Shown: positions 45,646 through 56,576 of the stretch, one piece after another
Layout of the letters: each line of letters begins with the position of its first letter
Numbering within the stretch: position 1 is the first letter of the stretch
Translations under genes and position numbers: made by a program
Assembly (NCBI GenBank): GCA_034509755.1
Contig: CM067549.1
Coordinates: 39,879,305-39,943,304, forward strand
DNA length: 64,000 nt
Reading direction: 5' to 3'
Source of the DNA: Anisodus tanguticus
Taxonomy: Eukaryota; Streptophyta; Magnoliopsida; Solanales; Solanaceae
Notes under the pieces: generated by a model
Seen by the model: only the letters and a program-made list of their open reading frames with translations
What the model was told of the DNA's origin: nothing
Databases searched by the model: none

Positions 45646-46164
45646 AGTGATAGATGGGGGAGAAAGTGAAGCATCGTTCATTAAACGATTTGTTCATTTC
45701 TCACCTTAGTCCAATGGTGTTAGCCAAGCGCAAAGTCGTACGCCCAATTTATGTGGGGTTGCTTGGTAAAAGTTGGAATAATGAAACATGTCAAGTTGTA
45801 CCTAAGACTGTAGATTGCATATCCACTGGATCTGCAAATAACAGTAGTGTTGATCGCCTCTTGGCGTCAAAGAATACTGAATTCTTTGAAGATAGCTTTC
45901 CTTGAAAAAGGAAAAGGGAGTAATTGCTCAAGGTTAACAAGAACCCGCGAGGGCTCGACTGTCCGGAATGGACGTTCCGTATCTACGGGACTCGAAAGTT
46001 GCTTTGGCTATCCGGAACTTAATATTCCGGATCTGCGAACTCGGGGATTCTAGATGTTGAACCGAGAAGGAGCAAAGAGGGGACAAAGACTTGTTCTATA
46101 CCTTCTAGCTTGTATGGTTGAGAACGAACCATGGACAATTAATAAATAATTGTCATCTCCAAAA

Positions 46165-47300
46165 GCGCTGCTTTGGAAAGAAGCTACAAAGAGAGAAATA
46201 GACTCTATCATATAGAACCATACTTGCGTAATGGTTGATCTTCCTCCGGAAAAGAACCTTTGGGTTGTAAGATGTGCTCCCCTGTGAGTAGCTTCACATC
46301 CGGGGCCATTGCGGTCTTGCGTGGCATGAATGTTGAATTAGCCATCCCAACCGTAGAGTTGGAAGAAGAGAATCGAGACTTGGTTTGCTTGGATTTGTTG
46401 GGCTTCTTCTTGAACTTTCATTTTGGTCCCCGAAATGTTTACATTTTGGTCCCGAAAGTTTCGATAAAAACAGAACAATGAATCGACCACGAAACATTGA
46501 CTCGAAGTTAGAATGCCAACAGTTGGAGAATCAACGATCTAAAAGTAAAAGTCATATTGAAACAAAGTCTCGATATGAAAGATATGGGTATCACATATGA
46601 CATCTTTGGAATTGGATTTCTAAGACATCTAACGGATCGGTCGATAGTTGACGGTCTCGTTGAAGCCACCAATGGATATGAATCATAGAACTGATTGGAA
46701 TCATGGTGCACCCATAGACAAGGAGCGATATGCTCGGGTCACGTGTAGTTCAATGTATTGTACACACTACAACCGACACAGGTATCGTCTTACAAAGCAT
46801 CGGTTGAACTAAGGTTCACCGATGATTTCAATACATGATCAATAGAAAGGCGTTAAGTCGGATATGACGATATCCGAATTATTCGCTTATCTACGATTAT
46901 AGTATTCGGATGTCCAGCGGTTCGGGAGAACACAAGATGCAAAGCTGGACATCGGATATCGAAGAACACCAAAGCCACAAGCAAATGTGTATGGTGGGTC
47001 TTGGAAAATCCTCTAAGCAAACTTGCATCGGCCGATTCATGATGGAATCGGAGTTTATCGCTTTATACAAAGCATGAAAGAAGTTGAGTAACTTCACGGC
47101 TCCTTAGAGGACGTCCCTTATTGGGAGATACACGTGTCTTCGGCGGTTATACACGTGGCTAGCCGGTCGGCTTCGGGAAGGACACGGATGACGGCGTCTA
47201 GACATATCTTTTAGGATCCGTCGGAGACATAAGACCGTATGGCGCTTGATCATCACGGGTGTCACATCCTTGTTTACTAACTAAGGGACTACCCGGAGAT
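46165..47300 (+). pseudogene. Copia-3 RT / RNase H remnants
   Basis: ALLWKEATKREIDSII and MVDLPPEKNLW (46165-46265) are the RVT_2 N-terminus. A long stretch without RT motifs follows. Near 46985-47070 scraps matching the RNase H VYGGSW-K-I and M-M-E-S-E-F-I-A-L-Y-K-A pattern are split over frames. The palm domain with YVDD is missing. Confidence 0.65.
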
Positions 47301-47972
47301 CAAGTGTTCTGCTGTCTAGGGGAATTGGCTTAAAACCCAAACAATACGAACCTTTGCGGTGGAAACCCAACCATACTGATTGGAGATCCCAAGAATTTGG
47401 TTCAATGGGAAAACTAAGCGGCAAAAGGTTCAGTTGAGCGCTTCGGTGGAAGCAAGAAGCACTTCGGATGATGATTTCTATACGGAAACATGAATCCAAA
47501 GTCATTCCCGCGATAGACATTAAAGTCTTTCGTACATGGTGGGTAAAGGTTAAGCTTCCAAAACTTTTAAAAGATCCTCAAACGGTTGAGGTTAAAGTTG
47601 TGGAACTTTTAATGATTCCTAACACTTGTGAAGTGGGGTATAGCAGGATACCTTGTAGGAGATCACCTATTTAAGTGCGAGGATGGCCGACTCAAATGAA
47701 CGCACTTAAGAATCCAAGTGTGTCCATGGCCACAACGGACGAAACGTAAGAAGGAAAATGAATAAGAAGAGTTATTGTGTTGATATCGTTGTCTTGGCTT
47801 ACACTAAACACGACGGTTCAAGACATCACGTTCACCGCGCGATAAGTAAGTCCGATGGTATTCAACTAGGGAAGGTTCAAAGCGTAAGCTACCTCTCCTG
47901 ATGCAATATCGTTTCGCTGAAAGATTGCTGAAATGTAGGCACCTTGTGCGTGCGCCACAATCTCTCTTTCAT
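47300..47972 (+). other. Copia-3 3' untranslated interior
   Basis: Non-coding stretch between the RNase H scraps and the polypurine tract; frames are short. It includes the pieces GGAAACCCAACCATACTGATTGG and TGATATCGTTGTCTTGG. No domain recognised. Confidence 0.5.
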
Positions 47973-47981
47973 AGAGGGGAT

Positions 47982-49501
47982 TGTTGGAAATTAGCCTTTG
48001 GCGGGGAGATGCGTCCACCCATCTTTGATGAATTAAACACTAGTGTTTCGCATGTTGGAGACCTTGTCTCTTCGCACATGCATGATCTACGAAGTGAGTA
48101 GATGACCGTAGGGCCAAGAATCGTCTAATTTCGTTGAGAAATGAAAGAGATATTGGTCCACGAAGTAATGTGTTTGAGACATGGAAATGTGGTGTGGGAC
48201 AAATCTACCACATCGGTGGGAATAGGAAGAATTGCTCTCTATATAAGTCTCTAATGTGGTAAAGGGTTTGGATCCCCAAGGGGTATCTCATGTGTTTAAA
48301 GGAGGGAAGACCTAGATGTGCTTGGGTTCAAGGCTAAGCCCACACGCGCGCCGCCGCCGCCCGTCCGTCCCGTCCGGTCCGGTCTCGGGCTCGGGTCGTG
48401 GGTCGGTGGGGCGCGGGCCGTGGGCGTGGGTCGTGGGCTTTTTCGATATTATCTTTTTGGACCGAGAGAACTCGCCGTATGTACGCTTTTGATCCCCGAA
48501 GTTTCATATGTACAGAGTTTGGACCGAATTCTTTTATATGTACAGTTTGGTCCCCGAAGTTTCAATATTTACGCTTTAGTCCCCATACTTTCGGGAAGGT
48601 GACGGAAGGCCGTTGGACTGCATTTTTGGAGCATTAATCAGCCATTACTTGGCTGATTAATTCTCCATTAACAACATTACTTGGGGCATTTGGGCACCTT
48701 CTTCAAGGCCTTAATAGCCATTACTTGGGCATTTTTTAATGACCTCCTTTAAGGGCCATTACAGCCTTGTTTGTGGCTGTTGGACAGCCCCTCCTCATGC
48801 TATATATTGAGCTTCATTTGGCTGAAAACAAGATTACTAGAAAACGGGAAGAAAATTGAGCGAAAAAGCAGTGAAAAATAGCACTTTGAAAGATACGGAA
48901 AAATAGCTTATTTCGATCACGAAATTCTCGCAAACCGGTGGGTGTAATTCGCAAACCAAAGTGGTTGTAATTCGCAAAAACATGGCGGAAAAACAAAGTG
49001 ACCAAACCCTCACGTATACACAATATATACACTACGAGACACACTGTATACATAGAGACAAAAGAGAAGAGTAAAGAGAAACTCTTCCTTCCTATTCCAT
49101 ATCTTCAAGTCGAGTCATATTTGTTTTCTTCGACAGGCTCAACCTATTGGCTTTGTAGTGTTGAGATTATAGTGTTGTTTTATCTTGGGAGACTATTGCC
49201 CGCTAACGTAAAAGCATATATACGGGGCAATCTTGTCTTAAGGATAGAGGGCTATCCTCGACTCAACACACAACGTTGTAACCGTCCAGATTTAGTTATT
49301 TCTTGATTTCAGGATATCAAGATTGAAGACACAACAAGCTTGCGGCAGTTCTCAACGTTGGCTTTGCTAGGTGATCAAGATTCAAGACACAACACCCTTG
49401 CGGCAGTTTTGAAGATTGACCATTTATTTATCCTTTCGAACATTTGTAATAGTTATTACTTTCCGTACTGCTTTATAAAGTACATAGAAAAAATACCAAC
49501 A
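47982..49501 (+). repeat. Copia-3 right LTR
   Basis: 1520 bp with the same ends as the left LTR. Apart from the GC-rich block (48344-48440) and a handful of 1-5 base indels, the two copies look the same over long stretches. Confidence 0.95.
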
Positions 49502-50012
49502 TAATCATCATCATCTGAAACATATCCTTGATTCAGAGTTTCTCCTTCAAATAGTACTTCTCTATTTCCTTTAAAACTTTTATCAAACAATTGATCTTCA
49601 TCATTTTCTGAATGTTTTCCATTGTTATCTTTCACTTTTAGTGGTTAATCCCCATTACACTAGGGAATGTTTTGGGGAGCCACGATTTTCGATTCAATGT
49701 CACCCATATCAACAATCGCAAGGAAACTTTTAGCAAACACCATGTCCGCAATTATGAAGTTGTCTGTATCTTCAACAATATCAGTGTTTTTGCTCATTTG
49801 TTGCTTCCCTTTAGACTCTAGTATGCGACGTTGTTCTTGCAGCAGTCTGAGAGCCTCATAGGGAAAGTTTATTGTAGATGGAACTCGGAAAGAACTATCA
49901 CTGAATTCAACAAAACTAAGAACGTTGTTCGTCTATAGGCATATAGATATGGCTCATTATTTCTAAATGTAAAATAAGTCATGGCAGCAAAATCCAAGTC
50001 GAGAACTGTTTG
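49502..50012 (-). other. Host sequence of Copia-3 with unidentified open frames
   Basis: Minus-strand frame 49655-49870 reads YEALRLLQEQRRILESKGKQ and DNFIIADMVFAKSFLAIVDM before a stop. It may be one unit with 42205-42497. It follows the primer-site-like sequence at 50013, so it could be cargo or leader of a minus-strand LTR element. Unresolved. Confidence 0.35.
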
Positions 50013-50024
50013 CTCTAATACCAT
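50013..50024 (-). other. Possible primer-binding site
   Basis: Minus-strand TGGTATTAGAGC differs by one base from the tRNA-Met primer site TGGTATCAGAGC. The sequence 50026-50247 that would be its 5' LTR has CT-rich untranslated-like composition, but clear TG...CA ends were not found. Confidence 0.35.
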
Positions 50025-50247
50025 TTCTAACAATATGAAAAGCTCTAGTGAGCTCAACAATGGAGAAACTAGAAAAAGGAGGAATAAGATAGGGAGAGGG
50101 AGTGAAAGAGAGATATAGAGAGAAAATAATATATATTTTCATTTAACATAATATACAATTACCTTTGAAACTGAAATACAAAGACAACTAACCCACTATA
50201 GGAGCCTATTAGCAATTCAAGAATCTAAGGGATTATTATGTAAATAA

Positions 50248-51900
50248 TTAAATAAATTCATTAAGCTCATACAATAAATCATCAATCAAAGAAATAGGAA
50301 ACATAGTCATCTTATTCAGTTCCCTATAGTCTACACAAAATCTCCCAGTACTGTCTTTCTTTTTAATAAATAGTACAGTAGAAAAGAATTGGGAATGGCT
50401 AGGTTGAATTATTACATTACTCAGCACGTCTTTCACTTGTTTTTCTGAAAAAGATTATACTTGTATAGCCTGATACTAGCTGGTGCTACTTCAGACATTA
50501 ATGGTATGAGATGATCATGGTGTCTCTTGGGTGGCAGAGATTTTGGCTATCAGCATATATCTCCAGTGCTGCAGTGATATTATCAGGAAATTCTTTCTCC
50601 TCTGCTGAGATAGTGAACAGGTGACCTCAAAACATTTTACTCTTCTTAAGGAGTTGTTTGACACTGTTGGCTTAATTGTGCATTCCTCTCACTCTAGCCC
50701 TTTTTTCATTAATGAGTAACTTGAGCTTCATACTTCTCAAAGTCTAGTAACATAGTGTTATTTCTCTTCATCCAATCACCCCCTAGTATCATATCGGAAG
50801 TCGTTAAGTTGATAAGCCTGACATAATCCTCAAATTCTATCCCATATATCTTTCATTTGAACTGTGGGCATATGTAGTGACTCATTACTTGATTTCTATA
50901 TGCTACAGTAACTTTCATCTGATTGACCTGTCTAATGACAGTTCTTATATCCTTAGTAGTCTTCATATCCAAGAAACTATAAGTACCGCCTGAATCTAGC
51001 AGGACTCTCACCATATTTTCTTTACTTCCCCTATAAGACTGATAGTATTAGGGACCTCAATTCCTGATAATGCATGCAAATTAATAGCCTCCTCCACAAC
51101 TTCTTGTTTATTAAAGGGTATGGGTTTCTTGTTCCACCTCTTGTTGGTCTTCAGAAGCAGAAATAACATTGAGTTTCTTATTCTTACACTGAGGATCATG
51201 AAAATACTTATCATCGCATGTGTAACAAATTCCTTGGTTCCTCCTTGTCTCTGCAAGTCTGTTACTTGCAAATCCTGTCTGAACATTTTTGTTGTTAACA
51301 CTGTAAGGAGCACTGGATTGCCCCGTGCCCTTATTCCATGTTAGCATGTTCTTCTTATTGGTTGTTTTTAACACTTTCTCTTAGTTCCTAGCTTTGGCTG
51401 CAACTTGACTCAATATGTAAGGATCCAGTATCTTCATTGTATGCTTAATGTCATCCTTCAATAAAGATCCCTAGGAAGAGGTCCTTGGGAATGGTAGGAT
51501 TCCTGATAAGCACCTATTCCTTTAGGTTTTCAACTTTCTCCAAATACTCATTATCTAAACCCCTATATTTCACTCTATTGAATTCTCCCAAGAGGTTGAG
51601 TATACTATTGGTTCCTTCTGCAAAACTCTTGCACAGTTTTTCAGTGAACTCAAACCACTCAATTGCTCCCCTTCTTAGATGATAAGAGAAATACCATGCT
51701 TATGTCGATGCCATTAAGATGTAAGACTACTATTTCTAGTTTCTCTTGAGGGTCTTCCATATTATTTTAGGGAAATGCCTCTTACATTTTCTCAACCATG
51801 ACTGGGGATCTCGATCCTTAAAATAGGAAAATTCAACCTTAAGACTAAAGTGATTAACCTGATTTCTTGTTATAGGTGCGACCATTTGATTTACCTTGGG
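50248..51900 (-). pseudogene. Gypsy-A: truncated gag-protease-RT remnant
   Basis: On the minus strand: gag near 51760-51900 (F-K-D-R-D-P-Q-S-W-L-R-K-C), a zinc-knuckle segment CYTCDDKYFHDPQCK (in 51111-51374), retropepsin with DSGG active site (VLLDSGGTYSFLD, near 50990), then SDMILGGDW near 50790, and the RT N-terminus (IIQPSHSQFFSTVLFIKKKD and CVDYRELNK, 50248-50436). Protease followed by RT identifies Ty3/gypsy. The frame is broken at many points and ends within RT at 50248, where unrelated sequence starts. Confidence 0.82.
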
Positions 51901-51969
51901 TCTATTGCCAGAACTACTCGACTGCCCAGCTTCTTATTGCACATTACCCCTCAGTGGACTGCCCAGCAT

Positions 51970-52551
51970 TGATATCATATTGAATGCGGAAGATAAACAA
52001 AACAACAAAAAATTAAAGGATAAAAAGCCAAGGTAGACATAAGAAAAGGAATCAAAAGCAATCACAAACTATATTAAAGCAAGAAATCAATTGAATATCC
52101 TAGACAAGCACCTAAACCTATAAAGTGGACCTCAAAGGAATTGTGATCAATCCCTTACAACTCCCTTTTTCCAAAACAAGATTCAACAAAAAGCTTCACC
52201 AAGCTTCTCTCTAGAGAACAACATATGTCAAACATTCGTATTCATCAAAAATCCCCAAATAAACTAAGCTAGTATTTATAATAACTAGAATAAGAAGACT
52301 ATTATTGCTATTACAATAATACCCTTAATGAAGTAAGAGTGTTGTTTGAAAGTCTTCTCAAGGCATGAAAGGCTTGTATTTTTTGCATAAATAACCTAAT
52401 CTTCCTACTTCTTTCAAATAGAGGCCTATACTTCAACTTTAGCACATTCTTGATCTTCAAGCCTTCATTCCAAGCACCTTCTAAGCATTCAAAGTAGTCA
52501 TCCCTAGCTCGGCTTAGTTTGCATGTTCTTGATGAAGCTCAGCTTGTATCA
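51970..52551 (-). repeat. Gypsy-B LTR, minus orientation
   Basis: 582 bp. On the minus strand it runs TGATACAAGCTGAGC ... AATATGATATCA. It matches the plus-strand LTR at 55365-55974 throughout (for example GACATATGTTGTTCTCTAGAGAG and GGATTGATCACAATT). The terminal inverted dinucleotides extend to TGATAC/GTATCA. No target duplication was found, and the polarity is head-to-head with the other copy. Confidence 0.8.
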
Positions 52552-52561
52552 TGCTTGTGTT

Positions 52562-53457
52562 TAGGGGTGGGCGTATATCGGTTTAGTTCGGTTTTGTATC
52601 CGAAAAATATGAACCGAATAAAAATTGGTTTTTTTAAAAAAAACCGAATACAACTTTTTTTTTAAAAAAAATGATATGTTTGGTTTATATGTTGAACGTA
52701 TCGGATTATATCGATTTTTTCTAGTGGGCCGGGCCGGGTCGGGTCGGGGAATTTTTTAATTTTTTTTTAAAATTGAATTTCCAAAACTGAAATTGATATT
52801 CACACCTACACTATCATGAAATTTCGACGTTGAAATCTATTGTGTATCATGAGATGTTTACTAAAGAAAAAGGAAAATTAGAAATCGATTTGGGAAAAAA
52901 CACAAATTGATTGGGAAAATGGACGGTTTTCTAAAAATTGGTTGCGCCACACAAATTGATTGGGAAAATGGACGGTTTTCTAAAAATTGACTGCCCCAAA
53001 CCGCCTTTCGGCAGTTTGACCGGCCCCGTCTCGAAAAAATACGCAAAATCAATTTTTTTTTTGGTAAAACGGACATCCGAGCGCAGAGTTATGACCATTT
53101 AAAGTTTTATCAATTTACAACTATTTTTTCTCCCTACATTTTATGTCAATGCTTTCGTAATATGTTAATCACGTTCATGTCGCATGCGACTTCCATAAAA
53201 GCTTCATAGATTAGCTTCAATTGCTATGATTCAAGAGATAGTAGTAGCCTAAAATAAAAAATATATATATTTAATTCGGTTTTTCGGTTCGGTTCGTATC
53301 CAAAATTTTAAAACCGAACCGAATCACTAAATCCTGATTCAGTTCGGTTTTTCAAAAAATCATTTTTTTAATTAAAAAAACCGAGAAAAAACCTAACCGA
53401 ATTTCGGTTCGGTTCGATTTGATTTTTTCGGTTCTCCAGGTTTTTTGCCCACCCCTA
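52562..53457. mobile_element. hAT-type MITE (family M1), uninterrupted copy
   Basis: 896 bp with ends TAGGGGTGGGCGTATATCGG and GGTTTTTTGCCCACCCCTA. It is flanked by a perfect 8-bp duplication CTTGTGTT (52554-52561, 53458-53465). The subterminal parts repeat ACCGAACC/GGTTCGGT. No coding region. A 49-50 bp piece (CACAAATTGATTGGGAAAATGG...CTAAAAATTG) is present twice in tandem at about 52901-52990. It is inverted relative to the copy near the ELM2 gene. Confidence 0.95.
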
Positions 53458-53465
53458 CTTGTGTT

Positions 53466-55435
53466 GGGAGCGTATCTTATGTTTGGAGGAGTTCTAATGG
53501 GGTATATAATTATTTTCTTGACCATGATATGTGGATATTATTTTCTTTTGACATTAGTGAAGTCTTAAATTTGTATGATTGGTCTAGTTTGGAAATAGAG
53601 GATCATTTGTGCTTCATGTCTATGAGAACCAATGTGACATTGTCTATTTGGTATTTTGATACCATTAATACTTTTATGATATCCTCATTTCATGATCTTT
53701 AGGATAGCCAATTGTGTAGTGCTTTATGTGAGAGTTTGTTCAAAAAGATAGAGAGGAGTCAAGGAGTGCAAAATGGCAACTCAAGAGTGGAAAAAAGAGA
53801 GAATATGTGGAGTGATATGAGAGAGTTTCCACAAATTCAATCTAACATTTCTACTTCTTCATCTTGTTGTGATACTCAAGGATATGAATTTCTTAAGGAG
53901 TCTTCTTGTGAAGAGCTCTCATGCTTGAAAGAACAAGTTGAGATCAATCAAGGTGAGAAAAACCTTTCAAATGAGCTACAAGGTAAATTACCTAATCTTA
54001 ACACTTCAAGTGATTTGCATGTTCATAATGACAACTTGAGTGTGAATGGAGGGTTACCCTTTTGTGAACTTGATAATTTCTTGCATTGCTTTGGGTATCT
54101 TGATTCATTGTCATGTGTTAATAATGTCACTATCGAGAGAGCCCATATACTAGTTGATCCTTTTGATGATCGAATTAATTTTTCTTGCATGATCGATTTG
54201 TATCCACCTAGTGTTGACACTTGTGATTTGAATGATAGTATTTTATCATGTGATAGGGATGATCGAACACTAGTTATTTTTACTTGTGGTAATCTTTTGT
54301 CTGATTCCGTCTTATCAAATAAGACTGACTTCTTACCAACTCGCGAATGGTTTTGAGACCGGACCAGGTACGAAGAATGAATCTATATTTGTGCAAGTAA
54401 ATATTTTGTGCTTGACATGCTACCAATTAGTGTTGTTATTTGTGTTGATCAACTTGTTTTTTTATGTTAATCTACTAATTGAGGAATCTTGTGATGTGAT
54501 TAATGACCCTCCAATTAGTGATGATGTTGATATAGTTGGTCATTTGAGTGAATGTGATACCTCTTAATCTTGCTTTAGTGTCATGTGATAAGACTAACGA
54601 TTATAATGGTGATATGTGTCATGTGGATAGTCATATGAATGAAGGTGCTTTGAGATGACATTTGTCCTTTTGAGAATGAAATTACATGCTTTCCTCATTA
54701 TTTATTGATTCTTCTCTATTTAATGATAATATCTTATTTAGTGATAGGTGGCTATTGAAAGAGAATTGTCTAGTGGATTGTATTGTAATGTTGAAAGTGT
54801 AGCCACTTTTGGAGGCTACAAGGTATTTGAAAATCCACAATGGGATGATGACGCTCTTCCCTGTGATGGAGATCTTCCCTTTGGGGATGATAACACATTT
54901 ATGGGGAAGAATTGTTTTGAAAAAGAAGGTGATGTTTTTTTTGCTAATTGATACTTGTTCTTGGCATCTTTCAAACCTTAACAATGAGCTTGAATGTGTT
55001 CTTGAATCCAATAACGCACTTAGATGTGAGGATGTCATTGATCAAGTTATTTTAAGTGACACATTTCTTTACTATTTGTATGCGTATGGCGAAGAGACTC
55101 ATCTTGGTGATATGTGTATGTTGTCATCTTATAGTAGCCCTATGTCAATATTTGAGTTTAACTTTGATTTTGTGAATGATTTTGATGACTTGGGCTATAT
55201 TGATGATATTACTTTAGTAGATACTTTTCTTGCCAAATTATTTTCTTGTGAGGTTTCATGTTTTTGTGAAGAGGCATATGTGTCCAATGAGGATTTTCTA
55301 CTTGATTATACATTAACGAACATTTTCCTCTACTACTTGTTTGCTTATGATGACACTCGTGCTTTGATACAAGTCGAGCTTCATCAAAAAAATACACTCC
55401 AAGCTGAGCTAGGGATCACTACTTTTAAGGCTTAA
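53466..55435 (+). pseudogene. Unknown ORF remnants upstream of a gypsy LTR
   Basis: Three to four plus-strand frames share one style (Asp, Ser, Leu and Cys rich, short acidic blocks). 53712-54356 has ESLFKKIERSQGVQNG, SCEELSCLKEQVEIN and LPFCELDNFLHCFGYLDSLS. 54286-54567 continues after a shift (NLLIEESCDVINDPPISDD). 54748-54951 and 54809-55435 follow (ENPQWDDDALPCDGD; SDTFLYYLYAYGEETHL). The motif FLYYL-x-AY-(x)2-(E/D)T occurs twice (near 55065 and 55325), an internal repeat. The last frame runs about 70 bases into the LTR at 55365. No known domain. It could be an additional ORF between pol and 3' LTR of the Gypsy-B family. Confidence 0.5.
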
Positions 55436-55974
55436 AAGGTGCTTGGAATGAAGGCTTGAAGCTCAAGAATGTGCTAAAGTGGAAGTATATGCCTCCATTT
55501 AAAAAAAGTAGGGAGAAGTAGGTTATTTATGTAAAAAGGGGTTATTCCATAAATACAAGTCTTTCATCCCGTGAGAAGACTACCAAATAAGGTCCTTACT
55601 TCATTAAGAGTATTATTGTAATAGCTATAGTAGTATTCCTATTCTTGTTAGTATAAATACTACTTTAGTTTATTTCATTAGGAGATTTTTGATGAATATG
55701 AATATTTGACATATGTTGTTCTCTAGAGAGAGACTTGAGAGAAGCTTGGTGAAGCGTTTTGTTTAATCTTATTTTGGAAAATGGGGTTGCAAGGGATTGA
55801 TCACAATTTCCTTGAGGTCCACTTCATAGGTTTATGTGTTTGTCTAGGATATTCAATTGAGGTCTTAAACTTTAATATAGCTTTTGGTTGCTTTTGATTC
55901 ATTTTCTTGTGTCTACCTCTTTATCCTTTAATTTCTTGTTGTTTTGTTTATCTTTCGCACTTAATATTGTATCA
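55365..55974 (+). repeat. Gypsy-B LTR, plus orientation
   Basis: 610 bp, TGATACAAGTCGAGC ... ATATTGTATCA. It is homologous to 51970-52551 in reverse. AGTATAAATACTAC (55650-55663) is a likely TATA signal and is shared by the other copy. No polypurine tract is obvious before it. Confidence 0.8.
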
Positions 55975-56334
55975 AGTATGCCATAATGCACATCATAAGC
56001 TTCTCCATTATAATATCCACTTTTCTTCCCAGGTCATCGATCTACACATTTGTTACTTCAGATTTGCGACATGTTTCAGCTATGTGGTTCTGCAATTGCC
56101 TTCTCAATTTCAGTGCATTTTCCTCCATGGATTTAGACCTTGTTTCTGTAATAGTCATATTTTTGGGCTAGGATTGAGCTTTGATAATTGTAATGTACTC
56201 AAATTGAAATCAGAGAAATTGTGCGGAATAACTGGAAATTTTATTACTAATCAAGTCTACACAATAATGTTATAATCAATACAATGAAAGGACGATTAGG
56301 AATAACAATGAGAGAAAAGATTGTTCTCCATTTA
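55975..56334. other. Unassigned DNA
   Basis: Short frames only; no recognised domain or terminal repeat. Confidence 0.45.
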
Positions 56335-56576
56335 TGATACAATTCCTAAAAGCGAAACTTTAAGAAATCGAATCGAAATGGTGGAAAAGTAAAGGATAAA
56401 AGGTAGACACAAGAATAGAAATTCTAAAGCAATCAATGATATATGAAATCAAAGACCAATTGAATTAATCCATAAAAGCACCTAACCTATGAAGGATTGA
56501 TTCCACAAGTGAGCATGCTCATGTGTGAATCAAGACAAGGTTCTCAATCAACCAAGTAATTACACTACACTAGACT

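Larger units (their letters stand above)
42498..49501 (+). mobile_element. Copia-3: complete but coding-dead LTR element (probably non-autonomous)
   Basis: 7004 bp with LTRs of 1510 bp (42498-44007) and 1520 bp (47982-49501), flanked by a perfect duplication TAATC (42493-42497, 49502-49506). The polypurine tract AGAGGGGAT (47973-47981) precedes the right LTR. No standard primer site follows the left LTR. The interior (3974 bp) keeps only scraps of copia integrase, RT and RNase H in the right order with many stops. The LTRs are nearly identical outside a GC-rich block, so this copy moved recently although its interior was probably already dead. Confidence 0.93.

Noticed and set aside
51970..55974. 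Firm call of retrotransposon self-integration
   Set aside because: The inverted LTR arrangement fits it, but the gag remnant next to the minus LTR lacks the expected leader and primer site, so independent insertions are as likely.
55907..56275. 122-residue plus-strand frame after the Gypsy-B LTR
   Set aside because: It begins inside the LTR and has no domain or repeat support; probably chance.
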